Assembly (NCBI GenBank): GCA_020746875.1
Contig: JAGTJL010000014.1
Span: 372,001-436,000 of the forward strand
Source: Rhexocercosporidium sp. MPI-PUGE-AT-0058
Lineage: Eukaryota > Ascomycota > Leotiomycetes > Helotiales
Length of the DNA stretch: 64,000 bases
Direction: 5' to 3'
A program made the translations under genes and the position numbers. This document shows, piece by piece, positions 12,411 through 23,924 of the stretch (within the stretch, counting starts at the first letter, position 1; each line of letters starts with the position of its first letter). The notes beneath the pieces were generated by a model, which did no database searches, was not told the origin of the DNA, and was given only the letters and a program-made list of their open reading frames with translations.

Positions 12411-12710
12411 CTTCCTACTATCCCCCCCTCCCCACCCCCCCTTGTTAAATGTTAAATGTGAACTTTTATAGGCCGAATTCATAAAACGCCTTTGTTGATT
12501 GGTTATACTCGTTATACTCCCTGACTAGTCAACTTAGCACAGGCCAAAAGTAGGTCTGTTGTAAAAGCAAGGGTGGCTGTAGAAGGTTCGAGAGACCCTT
12601 ATTGAGGCTGAGAATCAGTTAAATTATTGGATATACACCTTAGAAGGCTATCCACAATCGCTCCAGTTTTCTTCACATTTAACATTTAACCGGGGGGGGG
12701 GGGTAGTAAG
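12411..12710. mobile_element. MITE-like element with ~40-bp terminal inverted repeats
   Basis: The left arm (12411-12462: CTTCCTACTAT, a C-rich run, then TTAAATGTTAAATGTGAA) is repeated in inverse at 12671-12710 (TTCACATTTAACATTTAAC, a G-rich run, then GTAGTAAG). About 210 bp lie between, without coding capacity. Long inverted ends around a short non-coding core fit a non-autonomous DNA transposon. The homopolymer runs inside the arms differ in length. No clear target duplication is visible outside the arms. Confidence 0.65.
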
Positions 12711-13193
12711 GGTGCATACCGAGATCACACAAGGGGCCGTGAGCTAATTATCAAAAGGATCAAAAGCCATTTGTTCCTGTGGTATTATTGGGATTTTGAA
12801 GGTTCAATGAGTGGTCGCCAGCCACTTTGTGTAACCACACCCCAATCCTTCCTTCCACAGCAGCTGAACCACAACCACAGCCGCAAGTATAAAATCCTGC
12901 ACAGCCGCATTGAGACGCGTAAATGCTCTTGGCTGTTTGGAATATCAAGACTTAAATGGTTGAAGCGCTTCATGGTGGCTTTCCAAGCTGGATGGCTCTG
13001 TTTCTGGACACGCAGACCTTCGGCGTTTGCGACCAAGATGATCGTCCCATATCATCCCATACCTGCGCCCAGTGGTTTCTTTGATAAAGGCAATAATTAT
13101 GAAATTTTCCTCGTGGGATAACTGATCGGCAGTCTTGTTGTGAGTTTTCAGTAATGTTTATATTTGCATTTGTTGATCTTCTAGCCCGCAACC
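12711..13193. other. Upstream region of the membrane protein gene
   Basis: Open frames here (for example 12771-13121) show no family resemblance and overlap in several frames. I see no supported gene; the stretch probably holds the promoter and leader of the gene that starts at 13194. Confidence 0.4.
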
Positions 13194-15305
13194 ATGTCAA
13201 GCCAGCGCCTTGCACGTCTCGTAAGCAGCGACTCAAAATGGGATAGTATCGTCTCGCATGGCCTTCTAGTCAAGCTATCAACCAGAGAGTTCACAATCTT
13301 AATCTCTATCTTCACGGTCGCATTTGCTTTCCTCGTTGCACGGCTTTTCCGAGTCTTCAGTCTTTTCATATTCTGGATGTTTATCGAAGAACGTCCGCAT
13401 GACCAGCAAATGGATCAGCTTCGAGTTGCGGTTGTAAATTTCCGCACGCCGTTTCATGTTGTTGGTGAGAGAATTACTTGGAGGGTGATTTTGGGGGGAA
13501 GAGGGAGGGCGAGAAGGTTTGCTCTGGCATGGCTGGCTGGAGCGCTTGCGTTTCTTCTACTTGGATTAAGCTTATCTGTGTTGCTTTCTTTATTCCCTGT
13601 TTCCAATGGTAAGTTAGGTCTCACCTGAGGAATTATGCATGCTGATTAATGATATCGAGGTTTCTCTGGTGGATCTAGCTGCTCTTTTGGACCTGCTGCA
13701 GTAGACAACGATAGCGAGCCAGAATTCTTCGAAAAATACCTTCGACTGGAGCAGCAGACCGCACTCGCTCGTACCGATGCTGGCAACTACAATTATGGAG
13801 GCTTTACTGCTCAAGACGTCAAAGATCTAGGTCCTGCAGACTTCATCTTTAAATCGTCGAATTGTCCTCATCACGCTGCCACCACTGCTTGCACCAACGG
13901 GGATGCATTGAACTTCGTTGGCGAATATTGGCTGAAACCGAGCGACCTCGGCGTTGGAGATATTGACGGGTTAGACTTTGGTGTAGCTGTCAATTGCTAT
14001 AAAGTCATCGACGCAGAGAAAGAGCTAGCACCTCTTCCAAACAACACAAGATCATTCCGACACTTCGGATTATTCTATGGACCCCCAGGGCCGACCGAAG
14101 ATTACGCGGATTCCCCCTACCCGAATTTGACGACCATCATATATCGAGAAGAAGTACATGGGCGAGGATATTACGTTTATCCATATATGCTCTCAGAGGA
14201 AGACAGCTCCATAAGTGGACAATCCAACTGGACGCCTAGAGAGGATTTACACCACGAGGGTGATGTTTTACTTCTTATCTACAATTTAGGAGCTGTGTAC
14301 GCTTTGGAGCCGGGGGAAGATCCACTGTTTGCAACAATTCCATTAAACACCAGTCGCCTTCCGGCAACAGATTGGATCGACGAGAATCCAGAGCAAAGGC
14401 AGACATGGGACGGGCATCAGCTATTCAAATCTAGAACACAAACAGTCTCGGTGGTGTGCAACACATCTTATATTTTATGCGACGCCGTCAACATACGCAG
14501 AGAGTCCGGAAATAATTGCTTGAGACTGGGAGGACATAAGAAAGTTCGGGCCTTTGCAAAGAAGCTCCGCAGCTCCTCGACGCAGCAAGGGGCAGATTCT
14601 TCACGGCAAGGCTTCATAGACTTGTTAGCAGACATTGTTCATTTCTCAGGTCTGGGCAACTCAGCAGAAGCACCTAATGGTGTCTTAGCAAGTGATCTTC
14701 TCGTAGGTGATTATAAAATCCAACGCTTCCTTGACCAAATCAGTGGACAGCGAGAACTCACTCGACTCTTCCTCTCCACACGGACACGTTTTCTCTTAGC
14801 AGCTCGTAGAGCCGTACTCAATGAATGGGGCGAGAGAGTTTTGCAGTTGGGGTTTCATACTGATGTCGTTGGGCGTACGGAAGGAAATGAGGCTTTGACG
14901 GCGATGTGCAAGGCGACTTTGATTCCGGATTCGAATTACAAAACTACAACTGCGAGGCCTTGGATAATCGTTGCGTGTGTGTGGTTTGTGACGGTCCTAC
15001 TGACGTACTCTGCACCGCTAATAAGGAAATGCGGTTGGGGGTGGGCGGATGAGATTGAAAGGAAGTGGATGCCGAAAAAGGCGGAGAGTCTTCATAGTCA
15101 GCTAGTAGCGGATCACCCCACAACTTCGGAGATGGTATCGAAAGGATTCGGATCTGCTAATAGTGGCGTGAACACTTCGCCTTTGTTGGGAAAGGGAGAG
15201 GCACATATTCCTTTGGACCAGAGCAAGACGGGGTCTGGGGAAGAGGCAGCTTTGATTGGTGGTCAAGAGAGACTGGTGGAGATGAGGGACCTGAGGTCTA
15301 GATGA
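13194..15305 (+). CDS. Conserved fungal multi-pass membrane protein, function unknown
   Basis: Two exons (13194-13608, 13660-15305) joined over a 51-bp intron with donor GTAAGT, branch CTGAT and acceptor GAG; the product is 686 residues. The join keeps the frame and restores a continuous protein through SNGFSGGSSCSFGPAAVDN. Hydrophobic segments lie near residues 33-63, 110-134 and 570-592. The middle ~430 residues are hydrophilic, contain NxS/T sites (for example NTS, NWT, NLT) and several cysteines, and are probably outside the cytoplasm. The last ~90 residues are a polar, Ser/Gly-rich tail, probably cytosolic. The start ATG is preceded by CAACC. I do not recognise a catalytic motif, and the name rests on topology alone. 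Confidence 0.8.
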
Positions 15306-16079
15306 CTGGTAACCTACGTGTCAGAATTCAATGTTACTGGGTAGATCCCCTGGTTTGATATATTGTTTCTTTACATTGCGTAGGAGACTTGTCTTATTTT
15401 ATATTTCTTATAAACTGCGCTGATGTGTGCTAAAGTCAACTGAACATTCTAGCGCTTGCAATAATCTTCACATCATCTTGTTGCTTTCAATTCTCTTCTA
15501 CAGTCAGCTTAGCACATAATCAAATCCCCCTACTGATAAGATTGAAGTAGCTCGACCGCTCTTTCTATAGCAACCTTGATAGATGCGGTGTCCCATAATT
15601 TTCTCCGTTAATCATCGCGACTTCGTCGGGACTACTAGCTTCAACTTCGGCCGGCCGTCGACAATCTTCCGCCTGAAAGGAGTTTATATGCACGCTGTGA
15701 GCCGTTAATAGGCTCGATGATAATGATAGTGCAAATAACGCTTCGTGAGGAAGAATTGTGAAGAGCACATCCCTTTGTTCGACTGCAGTCGACTTCAAAC
15801 TAATCTCATATTTTAGACGAGGTGGTAGGGGCTCGCAAGCTCGCCCACTACTTACCACCACCAGGGGGTGCAGCTATTCGTGATACCGCGAAAATTGGAA
15901 AACGTCGCAAAAGCTGACAACGCAACTAAGTAAAGTTTAATAAACTGGATACGTAGTTGAAGAATAGCATTTTCTACTTTCACACTGTAGAAATTGATTG
16001 CGGAATTCCATTGTGGCGAGAAATAAGGTTGCCAACAAAAGTCATCGTAAGTTATCACGAATTCCTGCACCCCTGGTGA
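15306..16079. other. Intergenic region before the ABC transporter relic
   Basis: Short frames on the minus strand (15565-15861, 15852-16070) show no recognisable family. The N-terminal half expected of a full ABC transporter is not visible here on the plus strand. Confidence 0.4.
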
Positions 16080-17616
16080 GCTCGACTACTTCGCACCATC
16101 ATGGCGGCACCTCAATTATTCTTTGCGACAACTGAGACTGGAACCACATTAAATCGATTCAGCTCAGATATCCTGATGATTGATCGAAGATTGCCGCCAT
16201 CTCTATTCCAAGTTGGACAATGCCTCTTCACTTTACTTTCCCAGGCCATCTTCCTCGCTATCGTCCAACCAATGATGGCTCTCACATCACCATTTACATC
16301 CATCGCTGTCTACTTTATACAGAAGCTATACCTCATTAATTCTAGGCAACTGCGCCTATTCGACCTTGAGACAAGAGCGCAGCTTAATTCGAGCTTTCTG
16401 GAGACACTTGAAGGTGTGGCCACGATACGGACTTTCGGATGGCAGCGTGCCTTCGTGAAAGATAATGTTGACAAACTCGACCAATATCTACGGCCTTAGT
16501 GCTTGATGATGTGTCTCCAGCGATGGCTGAATGTTACCATGCATCTGATGGTGCTTTGCATTGCGATTCTCGTCATCTCACTCGCCGTTGCTTTCAAGGA
16601 CAGGACGACTTGGGGCCAAATTGGCATTGCGCTCAATGTGGTACTCCTAGCCAATCAGTCTCTCCTACGTCTTGTAGAGTCCTGGGCGATCATGGAGACA
16701 TTTCTTGGAGCCATTTCGCGTACCGGGGCATTTGAGAGAGATGTGGCGCCAGAAGACCAGCCAGGAGAAGATCGACTACCAGGCAATGAATGGCCTGCTC
16801 ATGGTGCATTAATTTTCAAGGACAGGTCAGCGACGCACGACTCGAAACACCTGGCACTGAAAGACATAGCCGTTACGATTGAATCGGGGCACAAAGTCAG
16901 AATCTGTGGCCGTACTGGGAGTGGCAAGTCTTGTCTTCTTTTGAGTCTTCTACGACTAGTTGAGATCCAGTCGGGAGCGATATGGATAGATGGGCTAGAT
17001 CTGCAGACTCTTTCGCGGACCTGTCAGAACGCGACTTATCACCGTACCCCAGGATCCGATGCTGGTGATGAGTGACACCGTCCGACAAAATCTTGACATA
17101 TCCGAATCATGCATCCCGGACGAAGAGATCATCCGCACCCTGGAGAAAGTGAAATTGTGGCATCTCATTCAAGCCCGGGCAAATGGAGCTGAGGTGAATG
17201 CTGGCCAAGCGCTGGACCCCATCAGAACTCTGGGGAGTCGACTCATGCCGTGACTGACACCTCTAATTTACAGGTTGAAGATTCTTCTCGATCCTCGCTG
17301 GATATGATGATGGGTTCTCTGCCCTTATCTCAAGGGCAGCAGCAGCTATTCTCGCTCGCCCGCGCTATCCTCATGCGTCCTTTTCGTGGTAACATTGTCC
17401 TTCTCGATGAGGCCACGAGCAGCGTCGATGCCGAAGCAGACAAGTTCCGAGTTCAAAGATCACACCGTTCTCACCATTGCCCATCGATTGGATACCATTT
17501 TGGACAGTGATGTTGTCTTGGTGCTGAACGGGGGCAGACTAGTTGAAATCGGGTCTCCTTTGGAGCTTATGCAAAAAGAAGATGGTACATTCAGGACGAT
17601 GCACGCGAGTGTTTGA
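16080..17616 (+). pseudogene. Broken ABCC (MRP)-type ABC transporter, C-terminal half only
   Basis: Homology starts at LLRTIMAAP, inside the second transmembrane domain, and runs through it (TLNRFSSD, STQ-like helix ends, VESWAIMETFL) to the second nucleotide-binding domain. Walker A is GRTGSGKS near 16910, the signature is LSQGQQQL near 17325, Walker B is [12 protein letters not shown] near 17395, and the H-loop is TIAHRLDT near 17475. Lesions: in-frame TAG at 16497-16499, a +1 shift near 17020 before RLITVPQDP, and a small frame-shifting deletion near 17440 after the Walker B/D-loop. An intron at 17194-17273 (donor GTGAAT, acceptor TTACAG) joins in frame and appears intact. The first transmembrane domain and first nucleotide-binding domain are missing. 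It cannot make a working transporter. Confidence 0.85.
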
Positions 17617-18308
17617 TCAGGAGTGATTATTACCCCAAGTTGTACTTTCGTCTGGTGCTGGGACTGCAGAGATTGTCACACAATTTCTCGCTTAATTGGT
17701 TTGCTAACTTGATTTGACTTTGGAACACTGTTTCGAACACTCTGCGCAGATATTTATTGTCGAAGGGGTAGGTTTAGTATCATAGAAGGACGCTCAATCT
17801 TTCATTCTGGGTGTTTTGGTCGGACTCGAGAAGCTGATTGGTAGAATAGGGTAAGCCCCAGTACCCATTGCTGGTGGTTGCATGCGGTCTCGTCCACATA
17901 CAGTAATGACTCCCAAGGCAGGTTAACCTGCTGAGAGTTAGGAGTTCTAATAAACCAGGATGGGAGATCATGCGTGGCTGCAGCGTAATTACCGCCATGG
18001 TTCCGAAGCCAGATAGTATCAAGTGCGACTGTACCAATCCAACCTTGCCGACTTTTGACTTCGACTACACAGGCTCCAGCCCTTTTGAGAACTACTCCTC
18101 GACCACTGAGAAGTCCCTCTCGCTCTATTCACTGCGAATTGCTTCCTTTTTGTGATTTGCGCGTGCTGCATTCCTTTTCGCACTAAATCTTCCTTTCCTC
18201 CCTGTTCTATCGTCTTGAGTACAGAGTCACTGCTCTAACCCTACTGACTCGCTCCATGTCAATCATCCCCCTCGCTTCTCTAGTTACTGCCCGAGACTCT
18301 AGAGTCAC
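17617..18308. other. Intergenic region
   Basis: It lies between the ABC relic and the 3' end of the minus-strand F-box-like gene. No supported gene; frames at 17780-18037 (minus) and 17970-18155 (plus) are short and featureless. Confidence 0.4.
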
Positions 18309-19385
18309 CTACGGAATACAGAGATTCACAATGCGAGTTACTTCGGACTTGGACTCATCATCAGAGTGGACTTCAGACTCCTTATCCTCTACACCATCAG
18401 ACTCGTCAGGAAGAAGATCCTCCAGAGAAAACTCATCCGGAACATCTTCCTCGTCCGACTCATCCTCTTCCTCCGAAAAGTCCTCCATCTCATCCTCATC
18501 ATACTCCCTATCCATGATATCCAAAAATCCCCATCTCTTACACAACACCCAACGCTTTTTACTCTCATACGCCATCCATTCCTCACTCGTCCAAGGTACC
18601 ACCACTCTCCATCTACCCTTGACTTTATTGACGTTCTTCCATCTTATTACAGGCCTTGCTGCCAGGTAAGCCTCATGTTTTGAACTTTCGTCTCGATGCA
18701 GATGCACGAGCCCCATTTTAAGCCAGATAGCATCCACGATATGGAACTTGCCTGACGCCTCTAGCTTGCCGTGGCTGAGTAAGTCAATGCGCTTGAAAGA
18801 AGGGAAAGGCATCATTGCATGCCAAACCTCTCTACACGTTTCCTGATCCTGGATAGTCCATCTGTCTTCCCCTGCACAAGAGTCGAATGGCATGTCCATC
18901 TGGAGTATTTGTGCGTTTTGTTGGAAGACTGGGTTGTTCCATGCGTGGAGGAAGTTGGGGTTTCTCTCTCTGATTGTCGTATAACTTGTTTTGAAAATTG
19001 TGGTTGCGGGGTCAACGAGGCCTGCGAAGGGTAGATTGCGTAAATGAGGGTTGCTAGCCTGCCAGGCTATGACTTCTTTATTGATGCTTTTACAGAGGAG
19101 CAGGAGAATAATGTGAGGACTTCGATTAGGATCTGGGTTAAGTGGTGGTGTAGCGTCATAAATCTCCGGCTCTCGAGCGATGAGAGCGTGGGCAAAAATG
19201 ATGTGGCGGAGCTCGATGGAAATACCGAGGAAGTCAGCTGTTATCTTTGAATGAGGTTTATTTGTAGTAGTTTTCTGTCGTGGATCGACGACACAACTGG
19301 GGCTTGCTATACTTGAAGAAGAAGTAGACTTGATTACTTCCGCTTTTGTAACTGCGGCAATATTCTTATTGATCAATGGCGCCAT
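18309..19385 (-). CDS. F-box-like (2EXR-type) fungal protein with acidic tail
   Basis: A single exon of 358 residues. After a Ser/Thr-rich N-terminus, residues ~50-75 (FLGISIELRHIIFAHAL) resemble the LPxELRxxIW helix that opens fungal F-box-like/2EXR domains. A later block with RPVIRWKNVNK and VVVPWTSEEWMAYESKKRWV matches in layout the neighbour at 20280-21437. The last ~80 residues are extremely acidic (repeated E/D with S). In this family the N-terminal helix is thought to bind a partner such as Skp1, but that is not established for these variants. It is divergent from its paralogue, with ~0.9 kb between start codons. No catalytic motif is visible. Confidence 0.75.
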   Translation of the reverse strand: MAPLINKNIAAVTKAEVIKSTSSSSIASPSCVVDPRQKTTTNKPHSKITADFLGISIELRHIIFAHALIAREPEIYDATPPLNPDPNRSPHIILLLLCKSINKEVIAWQASNPHLRNLPFAGLVDPATTIFKTSYTTIRERNPNFLHAWNNPVFQQNAQILQMDMPFDSCAGEDRWTIQDQETCREVWHAMMPFPSFKRIDLLSHGKLEASGKFHIVDAIWLKMGLVHLHRDESSKHEAYLAARPVIRWKNVNKVKGRWRVVVPWTSEEWMAYESKKRWVLCKRWGFLDIMDREYDEDEMEDFSEEEDESDEEDVPDEFSLEDLLPDESDGVEDKESEVHSDDESKSEVTRIVNLCIP

Positions 19386-20279
19386 TTCGAAGTAGTAAAC
19401 TTCGGGTACGTGGATAACGTATAATCGTGAGGATAAGTGACTTTATTCTGGACAGCTTGTATATCTTGTGATAAGTTCTTGAATTAAAGAATGTTGCGGT
19501 GGCAAGGACTTTTTGGGCTGAATCATCGGGCTTTTTCTTTCATAGCAAAATATTCGTTGTGGGATATATTATAAGCTGAGATCACTATTACGTCTGGCGA
19601 GTTACCTGGTCATCGTGATGCCAATGGCGGAAGAGATTGGCTTAGCTTTCTTCTCGGTACCAGCAATGGTCTATTCAGTGTAGACTACTTAATTGCACTA
19701 TAGTTTGATCGGCTGGGGAGCTTAGTGACTCCACAACTAAGCGAGACAATCTACTTTTCGATTCTTAATCACTTGATTGCCCGTCGCAAGTGACATAATA
19801 AAATTGACATTGATGATAGATGTCGGCTATAGAAGATAATCGCTGGTATGGGCAGAGTGGGCAATGTCAAACTTTATTTCACGTAGGTTTTCTGGCGGTC
19901 AGAAGTTAGGACCTAGAGGCTGCCGATGGTTTTAGGGATTGTTTCTAACCGAACAATGGTCTGGCCAGACGCTTGGTACAGCCCAAAACTATACAGGAAT
20001 GGGATAGCTGGTCTAATTAGTGTGTTCACGATAGTCCAAATATAATTCCTTGCCTTCTTATCCAAGAAAAAGAATTCAAAAAATCCAAAAATCATCAAAA
20101 ATCATAGCTTCTCTTTGCACACTACTCTCGGATCGGCAAGCCATCGACCAATCTCAGTTTCTCCGACCACGCAATATTAAATTGTTCTGAACTCGGCTTC
20201 AGTCCTGTTCAGTAATATATCGACGACCATAACTTCCACCAGCGAAATGCCAATCCCTGCAGATGCAACATTGTGAAAA
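19386..20279. promoter_or_regulatory. Shared upstream region of the divergent F-box-like pair
   Basis: About 0.9 kb between the start codons of two divergent paralogues. No gene is supported here. I could not pick out a conserved symmetric element by eye. Confidence 0.4.
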
Positions 20280-21437
20280 ATGACAAGAAAACCCAGGGAT
20301 GCTGCAAAATCCATCCTAATACGTCTCCCAATCGAGCTAAGATATATGATTTACAGCGAAATAGTCAAACATAGAACAATTTACATAGGAGAAGTGGAGC
20401 GGTTCAGCAACAGAAAAGATACAAACACAAGAGTGACCATAAACTGCTCTCCTGGTCAACAATTCCACACGACCAAGAGCCGATTATTAGCTATTCGCAA
20501 CATAGGTCCGGATTATATCTGTGAAATACACAAGTGGCTGCGAGGTGTGCCGTGGTTGCGAAGTATTTCGTGGTGTGACTATTTCGACCCGAAGACTGCT
20601 GTGTTTGTGACAGATGGGCGGAGTAGAGATATACGGGCTGCTCTGAGCAGTGAGGTGTTCCGAAGAACAGCACAGCACGTATTGTTAGATACTAGGGGGA
20701 CGCCAACTCGACATTGGGATGTTCTTATGGACCATGTGGTTTTTGATTTGCGTGGCTTGACAGCGCTGAAGCGCTTTGACATTCGCTGCAACCGACCACT
20801 CGACGACTGGACGAAGTTGGTGATCATGTGGGCAATTTGTCATGCTTGGCGTCTGTGTTGGAAGGGATGCAGTTGCGCGAGGGGTGGTTGTGATGAGAGG
20901 AGGCCGGTTGTCAGGTGGCAGATACCGAATAGGAGATGTGGGAGGGGGAAGTGGATGGTTCTTCCATGGATAGAATACCATGTGTGGAGATGGGTGGTTT
21001 ATGGATGGGCGGATGTTACTGAGGATGAAAAGACAGAGGTGGTGAAGCTGAAGGCTTGTGGTCGATTGAGCCTGGAACTACATGAAGAGCCTTCTGAAAT
21101 AAGACATGACACGGACCTGTCGCGCCTGGAGCTTCAAGTAAAAGAGTCTAAGAGGCGTTTACGAGCATGGAAGATTCGGTTGGTGAGCAAATTCTTCTTG
21201 GGAGAGAATAATTTAGAATCTCCTTCTGACGAGAGTGTGAACTGGGGGTTAGCTGATGCGGAGAATGAGAGGAGAGAGGAGGAGAGGAGGCAAGAGGAGA
21301 GGATGTTGAAAATTGGGAGGGAGGCGCATATGAGAGCCCTGATCATGGAGACGTCGAAAGGCCATATTCGATTACAGATGGGTTATAGCAAGGGGCAGAG
21401 ATTGAAAGGAAGGTGGCAAGTCGGCAGCGCCAGATGA
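20280..21437 (+). CDS. F-box-like (2EXR-type) fungal protein, paralogue of the 18309-19385 gene
   Basis: A single exon of 385 residues. RLPIELRYMIYSEIV at residues ~14-28 is a clear F-box-like/2EXR opening helix. The middle contains FDPKTAVFVTDG and LDTRG, and RPVVRWQIPN followed by KWMVLPWIEY parallels RPVIRWKNVN...VVVPWTSEEW of the divergent neighbour. The C-terminal third is a charged helix (ERREEERRQEERMLKIGREAH), likely a coiled coil, where the neighbour has an acidic tail instead. A pair of diverged duplicates with different tails is the simplest reading. No enzymatic residues are visible. Confidence 0.75.
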   Translation: MTRKPRDAAKSILIRLPIELRYMIYSEIVKHRTIYIGEVERFSNRKDTNTRVTINCSPGQQFHTTKSRLLAIRNIGPDYICEIHKWLRGVPWLRSISWCDYFDPKTAVFVTDGRSRDIRAALSSEVFRRTAQHVLLDTRGTPTRHWDVLMDHVVFDLRGLTALKRFDIRCNRPLDDWTKLVIMWAICHAWRLCWKGCSCARGGCDERRPVVRWQIPNRRCGRGKWMVLPWIEYHVWRWVVYGWADVTEDEKTEVVKLKACGRLSLELHEEPSEIRHDTDLSRLELQVKESKRRLRAWKIRLVSKFFLGENNLESPSDESVNWGLADAENERREEERRQEERMLKIGREAHMRALIMETSKGHIRLQMGYSKGQRLKGRWQVGSAR

Positions 21438-22503
21438 GCAGATCGAAGCGGTCGTCAGATGACCATGTCTTCGATAGGATTTTTTAATTAATCTCATTTG
21501 TTTTTGTTATCAACAGCTGTACATATTACGAACATTAGTAAATGGCATACAGCTTCTGCAATTGAAACGGGGAGTCGGTCTGAGCATTGCATTAGAGAGA
21601 TCGAACAGTGAGTTCAAGAGAATAATCTCTCGAGCTGTCAAGTGGGTGTCACCTTGCAAAAGAAAATATCCGCGGCCAGAATATTCCGGGTCAAAAACAT
21701 TCCGCATTTGTAAAGCACATGAGAAGATCAACCAGTCTGAACACTTGCAACTCCGTTCGTCAAAGTAACAAGATTATATTTCGCATGAGCAAAATCTACC
21801 TGGGTTTGTTTACAGTATGCTCGCTAGAACCCCTTTCCAAGACTGCACCGGAAATCCCCTCGTTACCCCCTGCCCTGCAAGGCCGTCGCCGTCATTGATT
21901 GCACCATGAACGGCAGGAATGACACCAAAACATCCCACTCTCGAGCTGTTGCATTATCCACTTTTATCCCGGCAAGCTACGGAGTCCTGTAGAGAGATAA
22001 ACCAAACCAATGGAAAACGCAATACCGAGTAGACGCCTCGGAGTTAACTTCCCCAAATCCCCCGCTCTGGTAGGATGACAAATGGGAGGTGCGTGCCTCG
22101 CCTGCTGGCCCTCACCGCCTGGAAGCTTGGCGGCAGTTTGGTTTCAAGTTCCGAGCTGGCGGGAGCTTTCTTCCCAGTCCCCTTCCCCTTCCCCTCCTCC
22201 CCCTCCCCCCTCTCTCTCCACCAGTCAAAGAACAGTGGTGATGCAACAACCAACTGCCTGGTCGGGCTGGAAATGAAGCATCAGAGCGGCGTTATGACTT
22301 TAACCCCGCGTTAGGAACGGACGTCACTCACGGCCGCCTTGGTTGGTACAGATACAAAAGGCCGCTGCCTCCTGAACAACAGCTATTGACTTTGCTACAC
22401 AACCTTCCTTCTCGTCACTAATCAAAGCACACTCACCCACAACAGTCACAACATAGCAGGCGATTGAAAGAGCAACTGCACAAATACCAACACAACAGCA
22501 ATC
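21438..22503. other. Intergenic region upstream of the aldo-keto reductase
   Basis: No supported gene; small frames on both strands lack family features. The right part carries the pyrimidine-rich tract listed separately and probably the leader of the reductase gene. Confidence 0.45.
22166..22221 (+). promoter_or_regulatory. CT-rich promoter tract
   Basis: A long run of C and T (blocks of CCCCTT, CCCCTCC, then CTCTCT) some 280 bp upstream of the reductase ATG. Pyrimidine-rich tracts of this kind are common in promoters of well-expressed filamentous fungal genes. The role is inferred from position and composition. Confidence 0.45.
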
Positions 22504-23924
22504 ATGCAAGCGCCACCACTCCCCCAGGCTCTCAAGGATAGCGTCGAAGCCACCAAGGTCGACTATGTCAACCTCGGCAAGAGTGGTTTGCGCGTCTCTG
22601 TGCCCATTCTAGGTGCGATGAGTATTGGAGATCCAAAATGGGCGCCCTGGGTTGCTGGTGAAGAAGAAGTATGCATGCTATACCCCTACCCCACCTTCCA
22701 ACCCATCTACCAATTGAAGCATCGTCCAGTTCAATGAATGCAATGCCATGCTAATATCCCGCCCCTCCAGTCCCTCCCCCTCCTCAAAGCAGCCTATGAT
22801 CGCGGTCTCAATACCTGGGACACTGCGAATGTGTATAGCAATGGTGCCTCAGAGATCATCATCGGCAAGGCGATCAAGAAGTACAATATCCCGAGACACA
22901 AGCTGGTTATCTTGACCAAGTGCCATGCTACTGTCGGCGAGAGCCCTGAGATTAGAGGGTTCTTCTATCCGAAGGAGATTAGAACCAGTAAGGATTATGT
23001 AAACCAGGGAGGTAGGTTGCTCTTTTCTCATATTTTCTCTCTCTCTCTGCTGGCCTGGCTAGAGTTTGGGAGGGAGGGAAGCTGGGAATGGAAAGGGCGG
23101 TAGAGAGTGGAAGAAGTGGAAGAGATACCGGCAGGAGGCAGATGGCGGATGACTGATGTACAACAGGACTCTCGCGTCAAGCCATCTACAACCAAGTCAA
23201 CGCCTCCCTCGCCCGTCTTGACACCGAATACATCGACCTCCTCCAAATCCACCGCTTCGATGTCAATACCCCCATTGAGGAGACCATGGAAGCCCTCCAT
23301 GACCTGGTCCGCAGCGGTAAGGTCCGCTACATCGGCGCCAGCAGCATGTGGGCTACACAATTCGCACGCATGCAATTCGTTGCTGAGCAGAGGGGCTGGA
23401 CCAAGTTTATCAGCATGCAGAATCAGTATAATTTGTTGTATAGGGAGGAGGAGAGGGAGATGAATAGGTTTTGTAATGAGACGGGGGTAGGATTGATTCC
23501 GGTATGTTTTCTATAGCCATTCACCTTCACCCCACCTTTCCTCGGTCAGGTATGCATTTCTGTCACTGAGATATGTTGCTGACTCTTGACACAGTGGGCA
23601 CCTCTCTGCCGTGGCCATCTCGCCCGTCCCCTCTCGGCCCTTGGCAGCACCACGCGCTCCGAACCCGAGAAAGAAAAGGGTCTCACAGAGGAGGACAACA
23701 AGACAATTCAACGAGTCCAAGAACTAGCCGAGAAGAAGGGCTGGAAGATGAGTCATGTTGCGCTTGCATGGATCAACAAGAGGATCACGAGTCCCATTAT
23801 TGGGTTCAGTAGTGTGGACAGGCTGGAGGAGTTGATTGCTGCTAGGGGGAAGACTTTGACGGAGGAGGAGGAGAAGTATTTGGAGGAGCTTTATGTGCCC
23901 AAGGCTATTAATGGGCATTCGTAG
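22504..23924 (+). CDS. Aldo-keto reductase, NADPH-dependent
   Basis: Four exons (22504-22668, 22771-23011, 23167-23501, 23595-23924) give 356 residues. All introns are GT-AG and the joins restore a full AKR barrel. The catalytic tetrad of the family is visible: Asp in NTWDTANVY, Tyr in the same segment, Lys in ILTKCHA, and His in [21 protein letters not shown] and [17 protein letters not shown] are the later strands, and [16 protein letters not shown] is the NADPH-binding end. The enzyme should reduce aldehydes or ketones with NADPH in the cytosol. The fungal sequences it most resembles are those annotated as versiconal hemiacetal acetate reductase-like or YajO-like; the true substrate cannot be told. 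No biosynthetic backbone gene lies nearby. Confidence 0.9.

Noticed and set aside
12771..13121. 116-codon open frame upstream of the first gene
   Set aside because: Overlaps other frames on both strands, has no family features, and begins at a non-ATG codon; more likely leader or spacer.
15565..15861. 98-codon minus-strand frame upstream of the ABC relic, containing an ASSPDEVAM string like a P-type ATPase motif
   Set aside because: The surrounding residues do not follow any P-type ATPase pattern; the string is probably chance.
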